Shown: positions 45,881 to 54,978, numbered from the stretch's first letter. The stretch: DNA of 64,000 bases from JADLDB01 sp040755835 (GCA_040755835.1 JBFMAB010000059.1:216337-280336); one strand, 5' to 3'. Numbers and translations are program-made. The notes: generated from the sequence alone by a model not told the origin.

Positions 45881-46858
45881 TCAGAGGGCGAGCGGAAGAT
45901 CCATCTGCACCGGCGCGGAGACGGCCCGCGCGAACATCCCTTCGCGCTGCAGGCCCGCCGCGAGTTCGTCGACGAAGCCGTGAACGGTGATGATTTCGCG
46001 GGCGCCGCTGGCGCGGGCCCACTCGACGAGCGCGGGGTAGTCCGCGTGGTCCGAGATGGGGAAGGCGACGTCCGCGCCGCTTCGTCGCGCGCCCCAGGGC
46101 TCCAGCGCCCAGCCGGTCAGCACGGCGGTTGCGCGCGGCCCGACGCCGTCGAGGGAGGCGCCGCGCCGGAACGGCGGAAACACGCCGACCTCGCCTTCCC
46201 GGAAGGCGCCATCGAAGCGGCGGGCGCCGACGGGCACGCCGAGCTGCTCGTAGACGAGGCTGACGTCGTGAATCGCCGGGTGCGCGGCGACGGAGAGGCC
46301 GCGGGCGCGGAGCTGGCGAATGGCCTCCTGCGACTTGCCCAGCGAGTAGGCGAGGACGACGGGGCGCACGCGGGCCTCGAGGTGGCGTCGGGCCCAGGCC
46401 GCGACCTGGTCGTAGACCTCCGCCTGCGGGGGAAAACGGTAGCGGGGGTGCCCGAACGTCGCTTCGAGGACGAGGGTGTCGCAGGCGACGACCTCCGCCG
46501 CGGTGGCGGTGAGCGACGGGCCCACGGAGAGATCGCCCGTGTACACGAGCCGGTGTCCGTCGGGCCGGGTGACGCGGACCTGCGCGGCGCCGAGGACGTG
46601 CCCGGCGGGGAACAGCTCGACGCGGTGACCGTGGACCTCCAGCGCTTCGCCATACGCGAGCGGGTGGGTCGCCTCGAGCGGTCCGAGGCGGTGGGCCATG
46701 AGCGCGAGGGTTTCGCGGGTCGCGATGACGCAGTGGTGCCGGGCGATGTGGTCGGAGTGCGCGTGCGAGACGAAGGCGAGCTCGGAGCGGCGCCGGGCGT
46801 CGAACCAGAGGGGCGCGCCGCGCAGGACCAGACCTCCGCGCTGCAGTTCGACGGGCAT
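45881..46858 (-). CDS. ligase-associated MBL-fold DNA exonuclease (beta-CASP)
   Basis: 325 residues. Metallo-beta-lactamase motif H-x-H-x-D-H at about 32-37 (FVSHAHSDHIARHH). Second metal ligand in PAGHVLGAAQVRV, Asp in VYTGDLSVGPSLTATAAEVV, and the beta-CASP part with VFPPFRRGASLDGVGPRATA and SDHADYPALVEWARASGARE. This is the architecture of the exonuclease usually found next to ATP-dependent ligase LigB and an Lhr-type helicase. The ligase gene is 8 kb away on the other strand and no helicase is present here, so the cluster appears split. It follows the EamA gene by 125 bases in the same direction. Confidence 0.88.
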   Translation of the reverse strand: MPVELQRGGLVLRGAPLWFDARRRSELAFVSHAHSDHIARHHCVIATRETLALMAHRLGPLEATHPLAYGEALEVHGHRVELFPAGHVLGAAQVRVTRPDGHRLVYTGDLSVGPSLTATAAEVVACDTLVLEATFGHPRYRFPPQAEVYDQVAAWARRHLEARVRPVVLAYSLGKSQEAIRQLRARGLSVAAHPAIHDVSLVYEQLGVPVGARRFDGAFREGEVGVFPPFRRGASLDGVGPRATAVLTGWALEPWGARRSGADVAFPISDHADYPALVEWARASGAREIITVHGFVDELAAGLQREGMFARAVSAPVQMDLPLAL

Positions 46859-46899
46859 GTCGCGCGTTTACCGGGCGCGGGGGACGAGCGCGAGGGGGC

Positions 46900-46957
46900 T
46901 TCGGAGGATGTCGGCCGGCAGGTGCGGAGGATGTCGGCAGGTGCTCTGAGGACCTTT
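46900..46957. repeat. REP-like motif copies between exonuclease and EamA genes
   Basis: Two GGAGGATGTCGG units (about 46903-46914 and 46926-46937) and GTGCTCTGAGGACC (46941-46954), followed by CTTCAACCACTTG (46982-46994) that nearly repeats CTTCAACGACTTG at 42259-42271 at the end of the RluC/D gene. All lie in the short non-coding spacer or at a gene end. Confidence 0.5.
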
Positions 46958-46983
46958 TCGACGGACCTTTCGACCTCGACGCT

Positions 46984-47880
46984 TCAACCACTTGCCGAAG
47001 TACGCGAACGCGGCGCCGCCCCGAGCTCCGCGACCAGCACGCCGGCGACAATCACTCCGCCTCCGGCGACTTCCCGCATCGACAACACCTCGCGGCCCAG
47101 CGCGGCGGAGAGGCCGGCCGCAAACACCGGCTCGAGCGCGAAGATGAGCGCGGCCCGCACGGGTGTCGTCCGCGCCTGCGCCCACGCCTGCAGCGAGATG
47201 GCGATGGCGCTCGCCACCACCCCCGTCACCACCACCGCCCCCCAGAGCTCCGGCGTCGGGCGCAGCCGCATGGGCCCCAGCGGGACGAGCAGCGCAGCCA
47301 ACGCGGCCGTCAGCAGCAACTGCACGGTGACGAGGGCCGTCGGCGGCGCCTCGCGCGCATACTTCCCGGTGAGGGCGATCTGAAACGCGTAGACGACCGC
47401 GCACCCGAGCGTCAGCGCGTCTCCGGCCGGGACGCCGCCCGCCACGTCGAGCCCGGTGAGCAGAGCGAGCCCAACCACGGAAACGCCGACTCCGACCAGC
47501 GCCGCCGCCGACGGCCGCTTCCGGAATACGGCCAGCTGCGCGAAGGGCACGAAGGCGACGGTGAGCCCCGTGATGAAGGCGCTCCGCGACGGCGAGGTGA
47601 GCTCGAGGCCCCACGTCTGCAGCGCATACCCACCGAAGAGCAGCACGCCCAGCACCACCCCACCCCGCCAGGCCATGCGGTTCCGGAGCGCGCCCCGCGC
47701 GAGCAACGCCGCCACCAAGGCGCCCAGCGAGAACCGCAGCGCGAGGAACGTCAGCGTGTCCGCGTCATCGAGCGCTGTCTTCACGGTGACGAAGGTTGCG
47801 CCCCAGATGGCGGTGATGAAGAGGAGCGCGCCATCGGCCCCCCAGTGCGGCCGGGACGGGAGCTCGGGCGACGCGTTCAC
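46984..47880 (-). CDS. EamA/DMT-family membrane transporter
   Basis: 298 residues with ten predicted helices. The EamA pattern is clear in both halves: GALLFITAIWGATFVTVKTA, then LRFSLGALVAALLARGALRN, then LTSPSRSAFITGLTVAFVPF for the first repeat, and TPVRAALIFALEPVFAAGLS with GGGVIVAGVLVAELG for the second. The GTG start overlaps the exchanger stop (GTGA). Such proteins export amino acids or other metabolites; the substrate is not readable. Second gene of the minus-strand operon that ends at the HprK-like gene. Confidence 0.92.
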   Translation of the reverse strand: MNASPELPSRPHWGADGALLFITAIWGATFVTVKTALDDADTLTFLALRFSLGALVAALLARGALRNRMAWRGGVVLGVLLFGGYALQTWGLELTSPSRSAFITGLTVAFVPFAQLAVFRKRPSAAALVGVGVSVVGLALLTGLDVAGGVPAGDALTLGCAVVYAFQIALTGKYAREAPPTALVTVQLLLTAALAALLVPLGPMRLRPTPELWGAVVVTGVVASAIAISLQAWAQARTTPVRAALIFALEPVFAAGLSAALGREVLSMREVAGGGVIVAGVLVAELGAAPRSRTSASG

Positions 47881-48971
47881 GGCACGAAGTAGAACGCCAC
47901 GGCGAGGATCGCGTACACGCCGAGCAGCATCGCGCCCTCGAGCCAATTCGACTCACCGTCCAGGCCGATGAGCGTCGCGGCGCCGACGCCGACGCCCATG
48001 CCGACGACCTCCATGTGGCTGAACTCGAGCGTCAGTGGGTGGCCGAGCGGAACCGACAGCAACACCAGCACCGGCGCGACGAACAGCGCGATCTGCTTCG
48101 AGGACTCGAAGGCGATGTTGTACGCGAGGTCCATCTTGTTCTTCATCGCCATCAGGATGGCGGTGGAGTGCTCGGCCGCGTTGCCGATGATGGCGATGAC
48201 GATGACGCCGATGAAGGTGTGGGTGAAGCCGAAGCTCTCGATCGCGGGCTCGATGGCCTTCACGAGAAACTCGGCCATGACGACGACGCCGACGGTCGCG
48301 CCGAGCAGCACGCCCACGGCCTTCGCCTGGCTCCAGTCGGGGAGGTCCTCTTCGACGCCCTCGTCCTCGGCGGCGTAGAGGTGCTGGTGCGTCTTCAGCG
48401 CGAAGAGCAGCGACAGCGCGTACATGAAGAGCAGCACCACCGAGATGCCGATGGACATCTTCCCGAGCACCGGCAGCGCCGCGTCGCCGCGCGCGACGTG
48501 AAACAGGTCGGGGATGGTCATCGCGACGAGCGCGAGGAACATCATCGCGGAGCCCGACAGCGCGGCGGTGGCGTTGAAGGTCTGCTTCTCGCGGCGCGCG
48601 CCGCCCGCGATGATCGCCATGCCCAGCACGAGCAGGATGTTCCCGAGAATCGCGCCGGTGATGGAGGCCTTCACGACCTCGGTCTGGCCCTCACGCAGGG
48701 CGGCGATGGCGATGATGAGCTCGGCGGCGTTGCCGAACGACGCGTTCATCAGCCCGCCGAGGCCCGCGCCGAGCTTGTGCGCGATGACCTCGGTGGCCTC
48801 GCCCATCAGCCGCGCGAGCGGGATGAGCGCAAGACAGCTGAGGATGAACGTATTGGTTCCGGGGAAGAAGAAGTGGGAAGCCGCGGCCGCAGGGAAGGAG
48901 GCAACGAGGAGGCCAAGAAAGACTCGGTCGTCGGTCAGCCAACCGGTCGGTGAATTGACGCCAGCAGGCAA
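47877..48971 (-). CDS. cax: calcium/cation-proton antiporter
   Basis: 364 residues, eleven membrane helices. Two conserved alpha-repeats with the CaCA signature: GLMNASFGNAAELIIAIAAL (first) and VIVIAIIGNAAEHSTAILMA (second). An acidic loop between the halves (YAAEDEGVEEDLPDWSQ) is typical of Cax proteins. It exchanges cytoplasmic Ca2+ for protons across the inner membrane. It is the first gene of a five-gene minus-strand operon and is coupled to the EamA gene. The spacer upstream (48972-49084) holds its promoter; no site is obvious. Confidence 0.93.
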   Translation of the reverse strand: MPAGVNSPTGWLTDDRVFLGLLVASFPAAAASHFFFPGTNTFILSCLALIPLARLMGEATEVIAHKLGAGLGGLMNASFGNAAELIIAIAALREGQTEVVKASITGAILGNILLVLGMAIIAGGARREKQTFNATAALSGSAMMFLALVAMTIPDLFHVARGDAALPVLGKMSIGISVVLLFMYALSLLFALKTHQHLYAAEDEGVEEDLPDWSQAKAVGVLLGATVGVVVMAEFLVKAIEPAIESFGFTHTFIGVIVIAIIGNAAEHSTAILMAMKNKMDLAYNIAFESSKQIALFVAPVLVLLSVPLGHPLTLEFSHMEVVGMGVGVGAATLIGLDGESNWLEGAMLLGVYAILAVAFYFVP

Positions 48972-49084
48972 TCAGCTCACCCCTGTTCGCGGACCCCGGA
49001 TGGCCTCGATGTGAAGCGGAGCGGACCGCGCGGTGCGTCCGCTATTCGTCCAAGAGTCGACTCGCCACTGTAGCTGCCAGACAT

Positions 49085-49270
49085 TCACCCGCAGTAGTCA
49101 CCACAAAAAGTAATTGAAGCATCATTTGCGACGCACAGCCTGTCGGGACAGTCCGGACACGGAACCTTGGGGGGCGTGCAAGTCAGGAGTGACACCTGAG
49201 ACGAATCCGGCGCAACAGTAAGGACAGACGGGGCGAGATAGCGATGCTTTTGGCTCTGGCTTTTGTTCAT
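49085..49270 (-). CDS. short cysteine-rich peptide, possible RiPP-like precursor (peptide B)
   Basis: 61 residues from an ATG that overlaps the stop of the giant FG-GAP lipoprotein gene (ATGA). Residues 1-30 have no Cys and contain Y11-L-A-P14-S-V16. The rest is cysteine-rich (C31, C38, C41, C46, C56, C60): SLLTCTPPKVPCPDCPDRLC, then ITFCGDYCG. The Y-x-x-P-x-[VL] motif is what PqqD-type recognition domains bind in lasso-peptide leaders, and a PqqD gene is the first gene of this same unit (54655-54978). Peptide A (17606-17800) has the same layout. The base composition is lower in G+C than most of the window, like the 3' part of the preceding gene. No maturase is in the window. Confidence 0.6.
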   Translation of the reverse strand: MNKSQSQKHRYLAPSVLTVAPDSSQVSLLTCTPPKVPCPDCPDRLCVANDASITFCGDYCG

Positions 49271-52200
49271 TTGCGCACAACCACCCTGTTTTGAACCTGG
49301 TCCCCAAGAATGACATCAATCCCATTCGGCATTCCAGAGTGATCAACATCTCCAGCGGATATCGACCTACCGAGACTGCTGCCAGCACCACCCGCCAACG
49401 AGCTCGCAAAGAAAGGAGGACTGCTTGTACTTGCGAGATTCTGCGCAAAGCCCGTCGGTCTCCGGTACACAACCCAACCGTGGTTGTTTGTCCCCAGACC
49501 CTCACCGGCAAGTATGTCGCGATAGCCGTCGCCATTGACGTCCGCAGTCGCGACGGAGGTTCCAAAACTGCTCGTCCCCGCTATGGAAGCCACTGGCGCA
49601 CCACCCGCCACTCCCGATCCGTCAAGATCGGCGTAGATGTGAACCACACTGCTGGACGGCTGCCCAACAACGAAATCGGTGCGAGTTGCTCCCAACACGT
49701 CGACTCCGCCCGTCGCGGAGGCACCAAACCCGTTCGTGCCAGTGCCGGTTTGCACCGGCTGTGCGAGCACTTGGAGAGCTCCTGAAAACGGGAAGGTAAC
49801 ACCCGCGTCGAACTGACCAGCGGCCACGACTGCCGCTCCCGAATACAGCGCGACGCGATTGATCGAGGTGCGGCTCAGCGGCACTGCAAAGTCGCCGCGC
49901 GAGTCGCCGGTGAAGTCGCCGAGGTTCGCGTTCCCAAGCCGGAACAATCCGAAACCGTTGCCGACCGTTGCGTCGAGCAATGGCAGCGGACCGTCGAGGA
50001 CCCAAGTTGCGGCCCCAACCGGAATGTACGTGTTTGTACCGTCCACTCCGGTACTCGCTGCAACCCACTGAGCTCGAGAACGTCCGTGAAAGATATAAAC
50101 GCGGCCTTGATTCCCATTGAAGCCACTCGAGCCAACGGCCAATTCATCCAAGCCGTCGCCGTTGATATCGCGAATGATGGACACCATTGTTCCAAAGCGA
50201 TTCGTAGCAGTGTCTCCACGGATCTCGATGACTTGAGCGGGGTCGATCGGTGCTCCTCCTACGCCACCGAAGTAAATGAACACGCGGCCTACGTTGCTCG
50301 ACCAACCACTCTGAGCGACAACCAAGTCTCGAACCAGTTCTCCACCAACGTTCCCGACATCTCCAGCAGCGGAAAGGTCTCCGCCAAACAGGCCCGACTG
50401 ACCATCCCGTGGCTGCAGTTCCAGACAAGATGGCGGAACACATGACGGCTGGCTTGTGAAGGTCGGGCCGCCCCAATAGACAAACACAGACCCGATGTTG
50501 GTCGCACGGTTTGGTGCACCAACCACCACATCGTCGATTCCGTCTCCGTTCAAGGAGAAGCCGGACATGACGGTCTGACCGAAGTTCGAACCCGCTGGCC
50601 CGCCAAGAGTCACTTCCGTCCAGTCGTTTGCCAAACTCGTTGGGGCCGCAAACGAGGAGTAGTTCCCCACCTCGTCCTTCGCCCGCACCGCGATGTAGTA
50701 GGTGTTCAGCGGCGGCAAATCGACCACCCGCGTGATGTTCGTCGCGCTCCACGCGCTCAGCGTGTCCTGGTAGCTCGACGACCCAAAGTAGTCGCTGCTC
50801 GCCGCCATCGCGTTGTTGTTCGGCACGGAGCTGGTCGTCCACCGCACGTCGTACCCCGCGTGCCCGCCCGACGCCGAGTCCACCCCGTCGTCGTAGGTCG
50901 GCGCCCACTGCAGCGTCACCTGCGCCGCGCGCGCGTTCGTCAGGTTCTGCGTCACCGTCGGCGCCCCCGGGGCGATGACGTCGATCGCCGACGGGTTGTT
51001 GATGACGGACGTGCTGTTGCCCGCGGTGTCCACCACCCGCACCTCGAACGCCCCGCTGTCGTTGTGCGGCAGCGTCGCGCTCGTGAACGTGAAGCTCTGC
51101 GGATCCGCCGTCACGTTCTGCGAGGCAACGACGCTTCCCTTGAACACCAACTGCACCTCGCCGTTGAGTCCGGCCTTGAACGCGCCCGTCACTCCATTCA
51201 CGGCCACGTCGAACTGGGCGCCCGCGGCGCCCGCGTTGGTGTCCGCGAAGTAGCCCGCCGTGCCCGTGTCGGCGTTCCGATTGCCGCTCGCCGCGACGAA
51301 ATAGAGGTTCGTCCCAGTCGTGACCGCCGCGCCACCGATGCTCACCCCCGCCGCCGCCGGCGCCACCAGGCCCACGCGGAAGGACCGCGTCGTCAAGAGC
51401 CCGGCGCCGTTGTCGATGGTGACGTCCCAGCGCTCGCCGTCCACCACCGCGACGCCGGGGAAGGACACATTCCCCATCGAGTCCGTCGTCGCCGTCACCG
51501 GCGTCCCCGCGGTCGGCGCCACCCGCCGCAGCGTCACCGTCTTCCCCATGCCGCAGTCAGGCGTGTTCGCCGTCACCGTCGCAACTCCGGAGTTCGCCGT
51601 CAGACTCCCGGTGTTCGACCGGTTGTGCCAGAACCCCGACGCCGTCGTCTGCGTGCTGGTGAGGTTGAAACCACACGACATCGAGTTGACCACCACGCCA
51701 ATCACCTGGCAGCTGCCCGGGTTGTTCGCTGTGTCGGTCAGGCTGCAGGCCACCGTCTGCGTCCCGTTCGGGTACGACAGCAGGTGCGTCGCCGTGCCGC
51801 TGGTCACCAGCAGCTGCGGCGACAGCGGCATACCGTTGGTCGTGCACGTCACCAGCCGGCCATCTCCGCCCGTCACGTTCAGCGTCGTCACGATGTCATT
51901 CACCGCATACGGCGCGCTGTTCGTCGGAGACGTGATGGTACACGTCGGCGCGTCGAGATCGATGGTCAAGTTCCGCGCCGTCGCCGCAGTCGCATTGCCC
52001 GCCGTGTCCGTACACGTCGACGACACGGTCCAGGCGTTCGTCCCCGTCACCGCAAACGTCGTCTGCGCCTGATACGCCGGACCCGCCGGCGTCAGCTGCC
52101 GCGTCGTCGTCGTCGGGCCCGCGAGCGTCACGCTGACTCCGTTCGTCAGCACGTCCGCGCTGGTGCCGACCGTCACCGTGAAATTGCCTCCAGGCACGTC

Positions 52201-54606
52201 AGCCAGCCCGAGCATGGTGTTCCCTGCCGACGGGAAGACGATGTCACAGCTGGGCGCCACCCTGTCGATGCGCATGTCGTACCGCGCCGGATCCATCGCG
52301 CCGCCCGCGTACAGGTTCTTGTTCCCCGCCTTGTCGGTGAGCTCGACGAAGAACGAGTAGTCCTTCTCGTTCGCCACGCCCTGGGTCAGGTTGACCGAGT
52401 AGAGCGCGCTCGCGAACGTCGCGTCCGCGGCGAGGTTGAACGAGCCGGTCGGATTGCCGCTCACGATCTCGCGCACCACCACGGGCGACGTCGCCGACAG
52501 CGTCGTCGGATCAACATCACCGCAACCGAGAGCGAACTGGAGGCGCGGCGCGTTGCTCCCCAGCTCGGCGATGTTCAGCTTCCCGTCGGCCATGCCGCCC
52601 GCCGTGTCCTGCGGCCACGGCGACGCCTGCCGCACGACGCACGGCCGCGTGACGTCGACGAACACCGGTACGGCCGCCGACTCGCTCGTGGCGCTGCTCG
52701 ACACCACCACGACCTTGATGGAGTACTCCCCTTCGGTGAACGTGAAACCGCTCGCCGGCGACGTGACGTTCGACTGCATCACGTACCAGCCCGCGCCGCA
52801 CGCTGGCGACGTCGGACGCGCCGCCATCGTGCACGGGTCCACCGCCTGGGTCGTGCACACGTCCACGCGCCCACCCGCCGGGACGCGCGCGGAGAACTGC
52901 AGGAGCCGCTGCGCGCCGCACGTGCCGGGCTGGGTGTCCTGCGCGACGTTGATGGTCGCGTACGGCTGGCCGGTCGGCACGACCGGGCTCTGAATCGCCG
53001 GTCGATCGAGGTCCACCGTCACGTCACAGCTCGCCCGGCTCACACCGGCATCCACGCCGATGTTGTCCACCTCGGCGGAGTACACGTACTCGCCGCTGGT
53101 GACCGTCCCGGGAATCGTCGCCAGCCCCGTCCCGGCGATCGACCCGGTGCCGACCGACATCTCCGGCCCGATGCCCCCGTCCGCCGACACCGTCTGCACC
53201 GACAACCGCACCGTCTGCCCGCTGCACGACGGGTTGCTCTGCGTCTGGAACGCATAGACCCCGTTGTTCACCTGCGCCGCGGTGATCAGCGCCGGGCACG
53301 CCGACGGCCGCGTGAAGCCGATGCCACAGCCCGACAGCACCACGCTCACTGCCACGCTCGTCGTCGTCGTGTTCCCCGCGAGGTCCGCCACCTCGACTTC
53401 GATGGTGTACGTCCCATCGAGCGGGAACGGCACGTCGATGCTGACGGCGCCCCCGCTGACCGGCGCGCAGTCAATCTGCGTCCGCGTCGTCCCCTGCACG
53501 CGGAACGCACACGCCTGCGCCCCGTCCTCGGCGTTGGTCATCACCTGCACGACCGTCGGGCTGTCCGTCACCGTCGTCGCGCCGCCGTCCGGGTTCGTCG
53601 TGGGCTGCGTGATCGCCGCCGTCGGCGCCACGTAGTCCACGCGCACCATCCGCGTGTCGGTCGCCACGTTGCCGAAGTTGTCCGTGCAGCGCAGCTCCAC
53701 CGCGTACGTCGTCTCGCCCATCTTCGGCACCGACCAGCTGGCCGACACCATGCCGCCCGACGGCGTCGACGTCATGGCCTGCGCGCCGTCCAGGCGGAAC
53801 TGCGCCGTCACGCCCGTCGTCGTCCCCGTCGCGGTCAACGTGTGTTCCGTGCCCGCGCCACCGTTGCTCGGCCCCTGCACCAGCGCCGTCGTGTTCTGGC
53901 ACGCCGGCAGCGCGCGCTCGACGCGGATGCTGCCGCCGAGGCTCATGCCCACCGGCGCTCCACCCTGCACCAGCTCCGCCACGAGGTCGTACGTCGCCGA
54001 GTCCGAGTCCGGCAGCGTCGGCAACGTCACGGTCGCCATGCCGTTGGAGAAGTCCGCCGGCCCGCCCACCACCGTCGTGCCGCGCTTCACCTGCACCTGC
54101 ACGCCCGTGGTGCACTGCGCCGTCACCCGAACCTGCAGGTTCGTCCCCTGCGGCAGCTCGGCCGCGTTGAGGATGCCGTCATTGCTCGTGTCCTGGGGAA
54201 AGGCCACCGCCGTCACCGCCGGCGTCGTGCAGGCCTCACTCTTCACCGTGACGTCGATGCTGGCCGTCCTGGAGCACGTGCCCTTGTTGATGCGCGCGGT
54301 CAGCGTATGCGGCCCGGGAGCGAGCTGCACGCCCGCGAAGTGCGCCGTCGCGTCCGCCACCGTGCCGTCCGCCGAAAACCCATCCGACGTCAACGTCGCC
54401 GTGTCGAACTTGTACGCGATGCCGGCGGAGTTGGACGCGCGCACCTCCACGTCGAACGGCGACACCACCTCCGCCCCCGCGACGGGTGACTCGAACTTCA
54501 CCGAGACGTCGCTGCAGTCGTCCTGACCGCCGCACTGACACCCCGACAACACGGCCGCCGCCGTCAGCACCGCCAGCCCCCACCGGCTCACGCTCGCTCG
54601 CACCAT
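49267..54606 (-). CDS. giant lipoprotein with Ig-like repeats and C-terminal FG-GAP propeller
   Basis: 1779 residues. The start ATG at 54606 is chosen because AGGAGG precedes it and it puts the lipobox (LTAAAVLSGC) at the N-terminus; an alternative GTG is at 54654. Many Ig-like or Big-type repeats follow (VKFESPVAGAEVVSPFDVEV, ADLAGNTTTTSVAVSVVLSG, DLDAPTCTITSPTNSAPYAV), then a fibronectin segment (YIAVRAKDEVGNYSS). The last ~450 residues are FG-GAP/integrin-alpha blades with Ca-binding DxNGDGxxD sites: GFSLNGDGIDDVVVGAPN, IRDINGDGLDELAVGSS, ADVNGDGYRDILAGEG. It is the middle gene of PqqD-giant-peptide B. Base composition falls sharply at about 50650, exactly where the propeller begins, which suggests modular replacement. 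Confidence 0.85.
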   Translation of the reverse strand: MVRASVSRWGLAVLTAAAVLSGCQCGGQDDCSDVSVKFESPVAGAEVVSPFDVEVRASNSAGIAYKFDTATLTSDGFSADGTVADATAHFAGVQLAPGPHTLTARINKGTCSRTASIDVTVKSEACTTPAVTAVAFPQDTSNDGILNAAELPQGTNLQVRVTAQCTTGVQVQVKRGTTVVGGPADFSNGMATVTLPTLPDSDSATYDLVAELVQGGAPVGMSLGGSIRVERALPACQNTTALVQGPSNGGAGTEHTLTATGTTTGVTAQFRLDGAQAMTSTPSGGMVSASWSVPKMGETTYAVELRCTDNFGNVATDTRMVRVDYVAPTAAITQPTTNPDGGATTVTDSPTVVQVMTNAEDGAQACAFRVQGTTRTQIDCAPVSGGAVSIDVPFPLDGTYTIEVEVADLAGNTTTTSVAVSVVLSGCGIGFTRPSACPALITAAQVNNGVYAFQTQSNPSCSGQTVRLSVQTVSADGGIGPEMSVGTGSIAGTGLATIPGTVTSGEYVYSAEVDNIGVDAGVSRASCDVTVDLDRPAIQSPVVPTGQPYATINVAQDTQPGTCGAQRLLQFSARVPAGGRVDVCTTQAVDPCTMAARPTSPACGAGWYVMQSNVTSPASGFTFTEGEYSIKVVVVSSSATSESAAVPVFVDVTRPCVVRQASPWPQDTAGGMADGKLNIAELGSNAPRLQFALGCGDVDPTTLSATSPVVVREIVSGNPTGSFNLAADATFASALYSVNLTQGVANEKDYSFFVELTDKAGNKNLYAGGAMDPARYDMRIDRVAPSCDIVFPSAGNTMLGLADVPGGNFTVTVGTSADVLTNGVSVTLAGPTTTTRQLTPAGPAYQAQTTFAVTGTNAWTVSSTCTDTAGNATAATARNLTIDLDAPTCTITSPTNSAPYAVNDIVTTLNVTGGDGRLVTCTTNGMPLSPQLLVTSGTATHLLSYPNGTQTVACSLTDTANNPGSCQVIGVVVNSMSCGFNLTSTQTTASGFWHNRSNTGSLTANSGVATVTANTPDCGMGKTVTLRRVAPTAGTPVTATTDSMGNVSFPGVAVVDGERWDVTIDNGAGLLTTRSFRVGLVAPAAAGVSIGGAAVTTGTNLYFVAASGNRNADTGTAGYFADTNAGAAGAQFDVAVNGVTGAFKAGLNGEVQLVFKGSVVASQNVTADPQSFTFTSATLPHNDSGAFEVRVVDTAGNSTSVINNPSAIDVIAPGAPTVTQNLTNARAAQVTLQWAPTYDDGVDSASGGHAGYDVRWTTSSVPNNNAMAASSDYFGSSSYQDTLSAWSATNITRVVDLPPLNTYYIAVRAKDEVGNYSSFAAPTSLANDWTEVTLGGPAGSNFGQTVMSGFSLNGDGIDDVVVGAPNRATNIGSVFVYWGGPTFTSQPSCVPPSCLELQPRDGQSGLFGGDLSAAGDVGNVGGELVRDLVVAQSGWSSNVGRVFIYFGGVGGAPIDPAQVIEIRGDTATNRFGTMVSIIRDINGDGLDELAVGSSGFNGNQGRVYIFHGRSRAQWVAASTGVDGTNTYIPVGAATWVLDGPLPLLDATVGNGFGLFRLGNANLGDFTGDSRGDFAVPLSRTSINRVALYSGAAVVAAGQFDAGVTFPFSGALQVLAQPVQTGTGTNGFGASATGGVDVLGATRTDFVVGQPSSSVVHIYADLDGSGVAGGAPVASIAGTSSFGTSVATADVNGDGYRDILAGEGLGTNNHGWVVYRRPTGFAQNLASTSSPPFFASSLAGGAGSSLGRSISAGDVDHSGMPNGIDVILGDQVQNRVVVRK

Positions 54607-54654
54607 GACGTCTTCGTCCTCCTTGAGTGCCGCACACCCCTGTCCGGCATTCAC

Positions 54655-54978
54655 CTACAGCACCAGCACCTGCTTCTGAACCAAGAGCCTGATGAACTCG
54701 ACGGTGTCCTGCTCGGCCACCTCGCGGGACACCTCGAACTCGTCCACCAACACGTCGACAATCTCCGCGACGGTGCGCCTTCCATCCACCAACTCGACGA
54801 TGCGCTCGCCGACCTCCGACACCGCCCCGTCCGCGCCTTCAAACGTATGCAAACGCTCGTCCGGCGTCGCCGCCAACCAGCGGCCACCCACCTTCGACAC
54901 CGCCGTCTCCGGGTGCACCCGCGGCACGTGCTCGAGCCGCACCGCCCCACCCCCACCTGGCGTCGACGTTTCGCCCAT
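54655..54978 (-). CDS. PqqD-family protein (RiPP recognition element)
   Basis: 107 residues. The whole protein matches PqqD: VPRVHPETAVSKVGGRWLAA for the first strands, LHTFEGADGAVSEVGERIVE for the 'l..ln.tg..il.l' part, then DGRRTVAEIVDVLVDEFEVS and EFIRLLVQKQVLVL. PqqD-like domains are winged helices that bind leader peptides and hand them to maturation enzymes. Here the gene stops one base before a possible start of the giant lipoprotein gene, which in turn overlaps peptide B. No radical SAM, YcaO or cyclase gene is near, so either the maturase is elsewhere or the protein has a different job. Confidence 0.8.
   Translation of the reverse strand: MGETSTPGGGGAVRLEHVPRVHPETAVSKVGGRWLAATPDERLHTFEGADGAVSEVGERIVELVDGRRTVAEIVDVLVDEFEVSREVAEQDTVEFIRLLVQKQVLVL

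Noticed and set aside
49085..54978. A lasso-peptide cluster.
   Set aside because: PqqD and a YxxP-like motif are present, but no asparagine-synthetase-like cyclase or transglutaminase-like protease is encoded in the window, and the core is Cys-rich rather than a macrolactam ring type.
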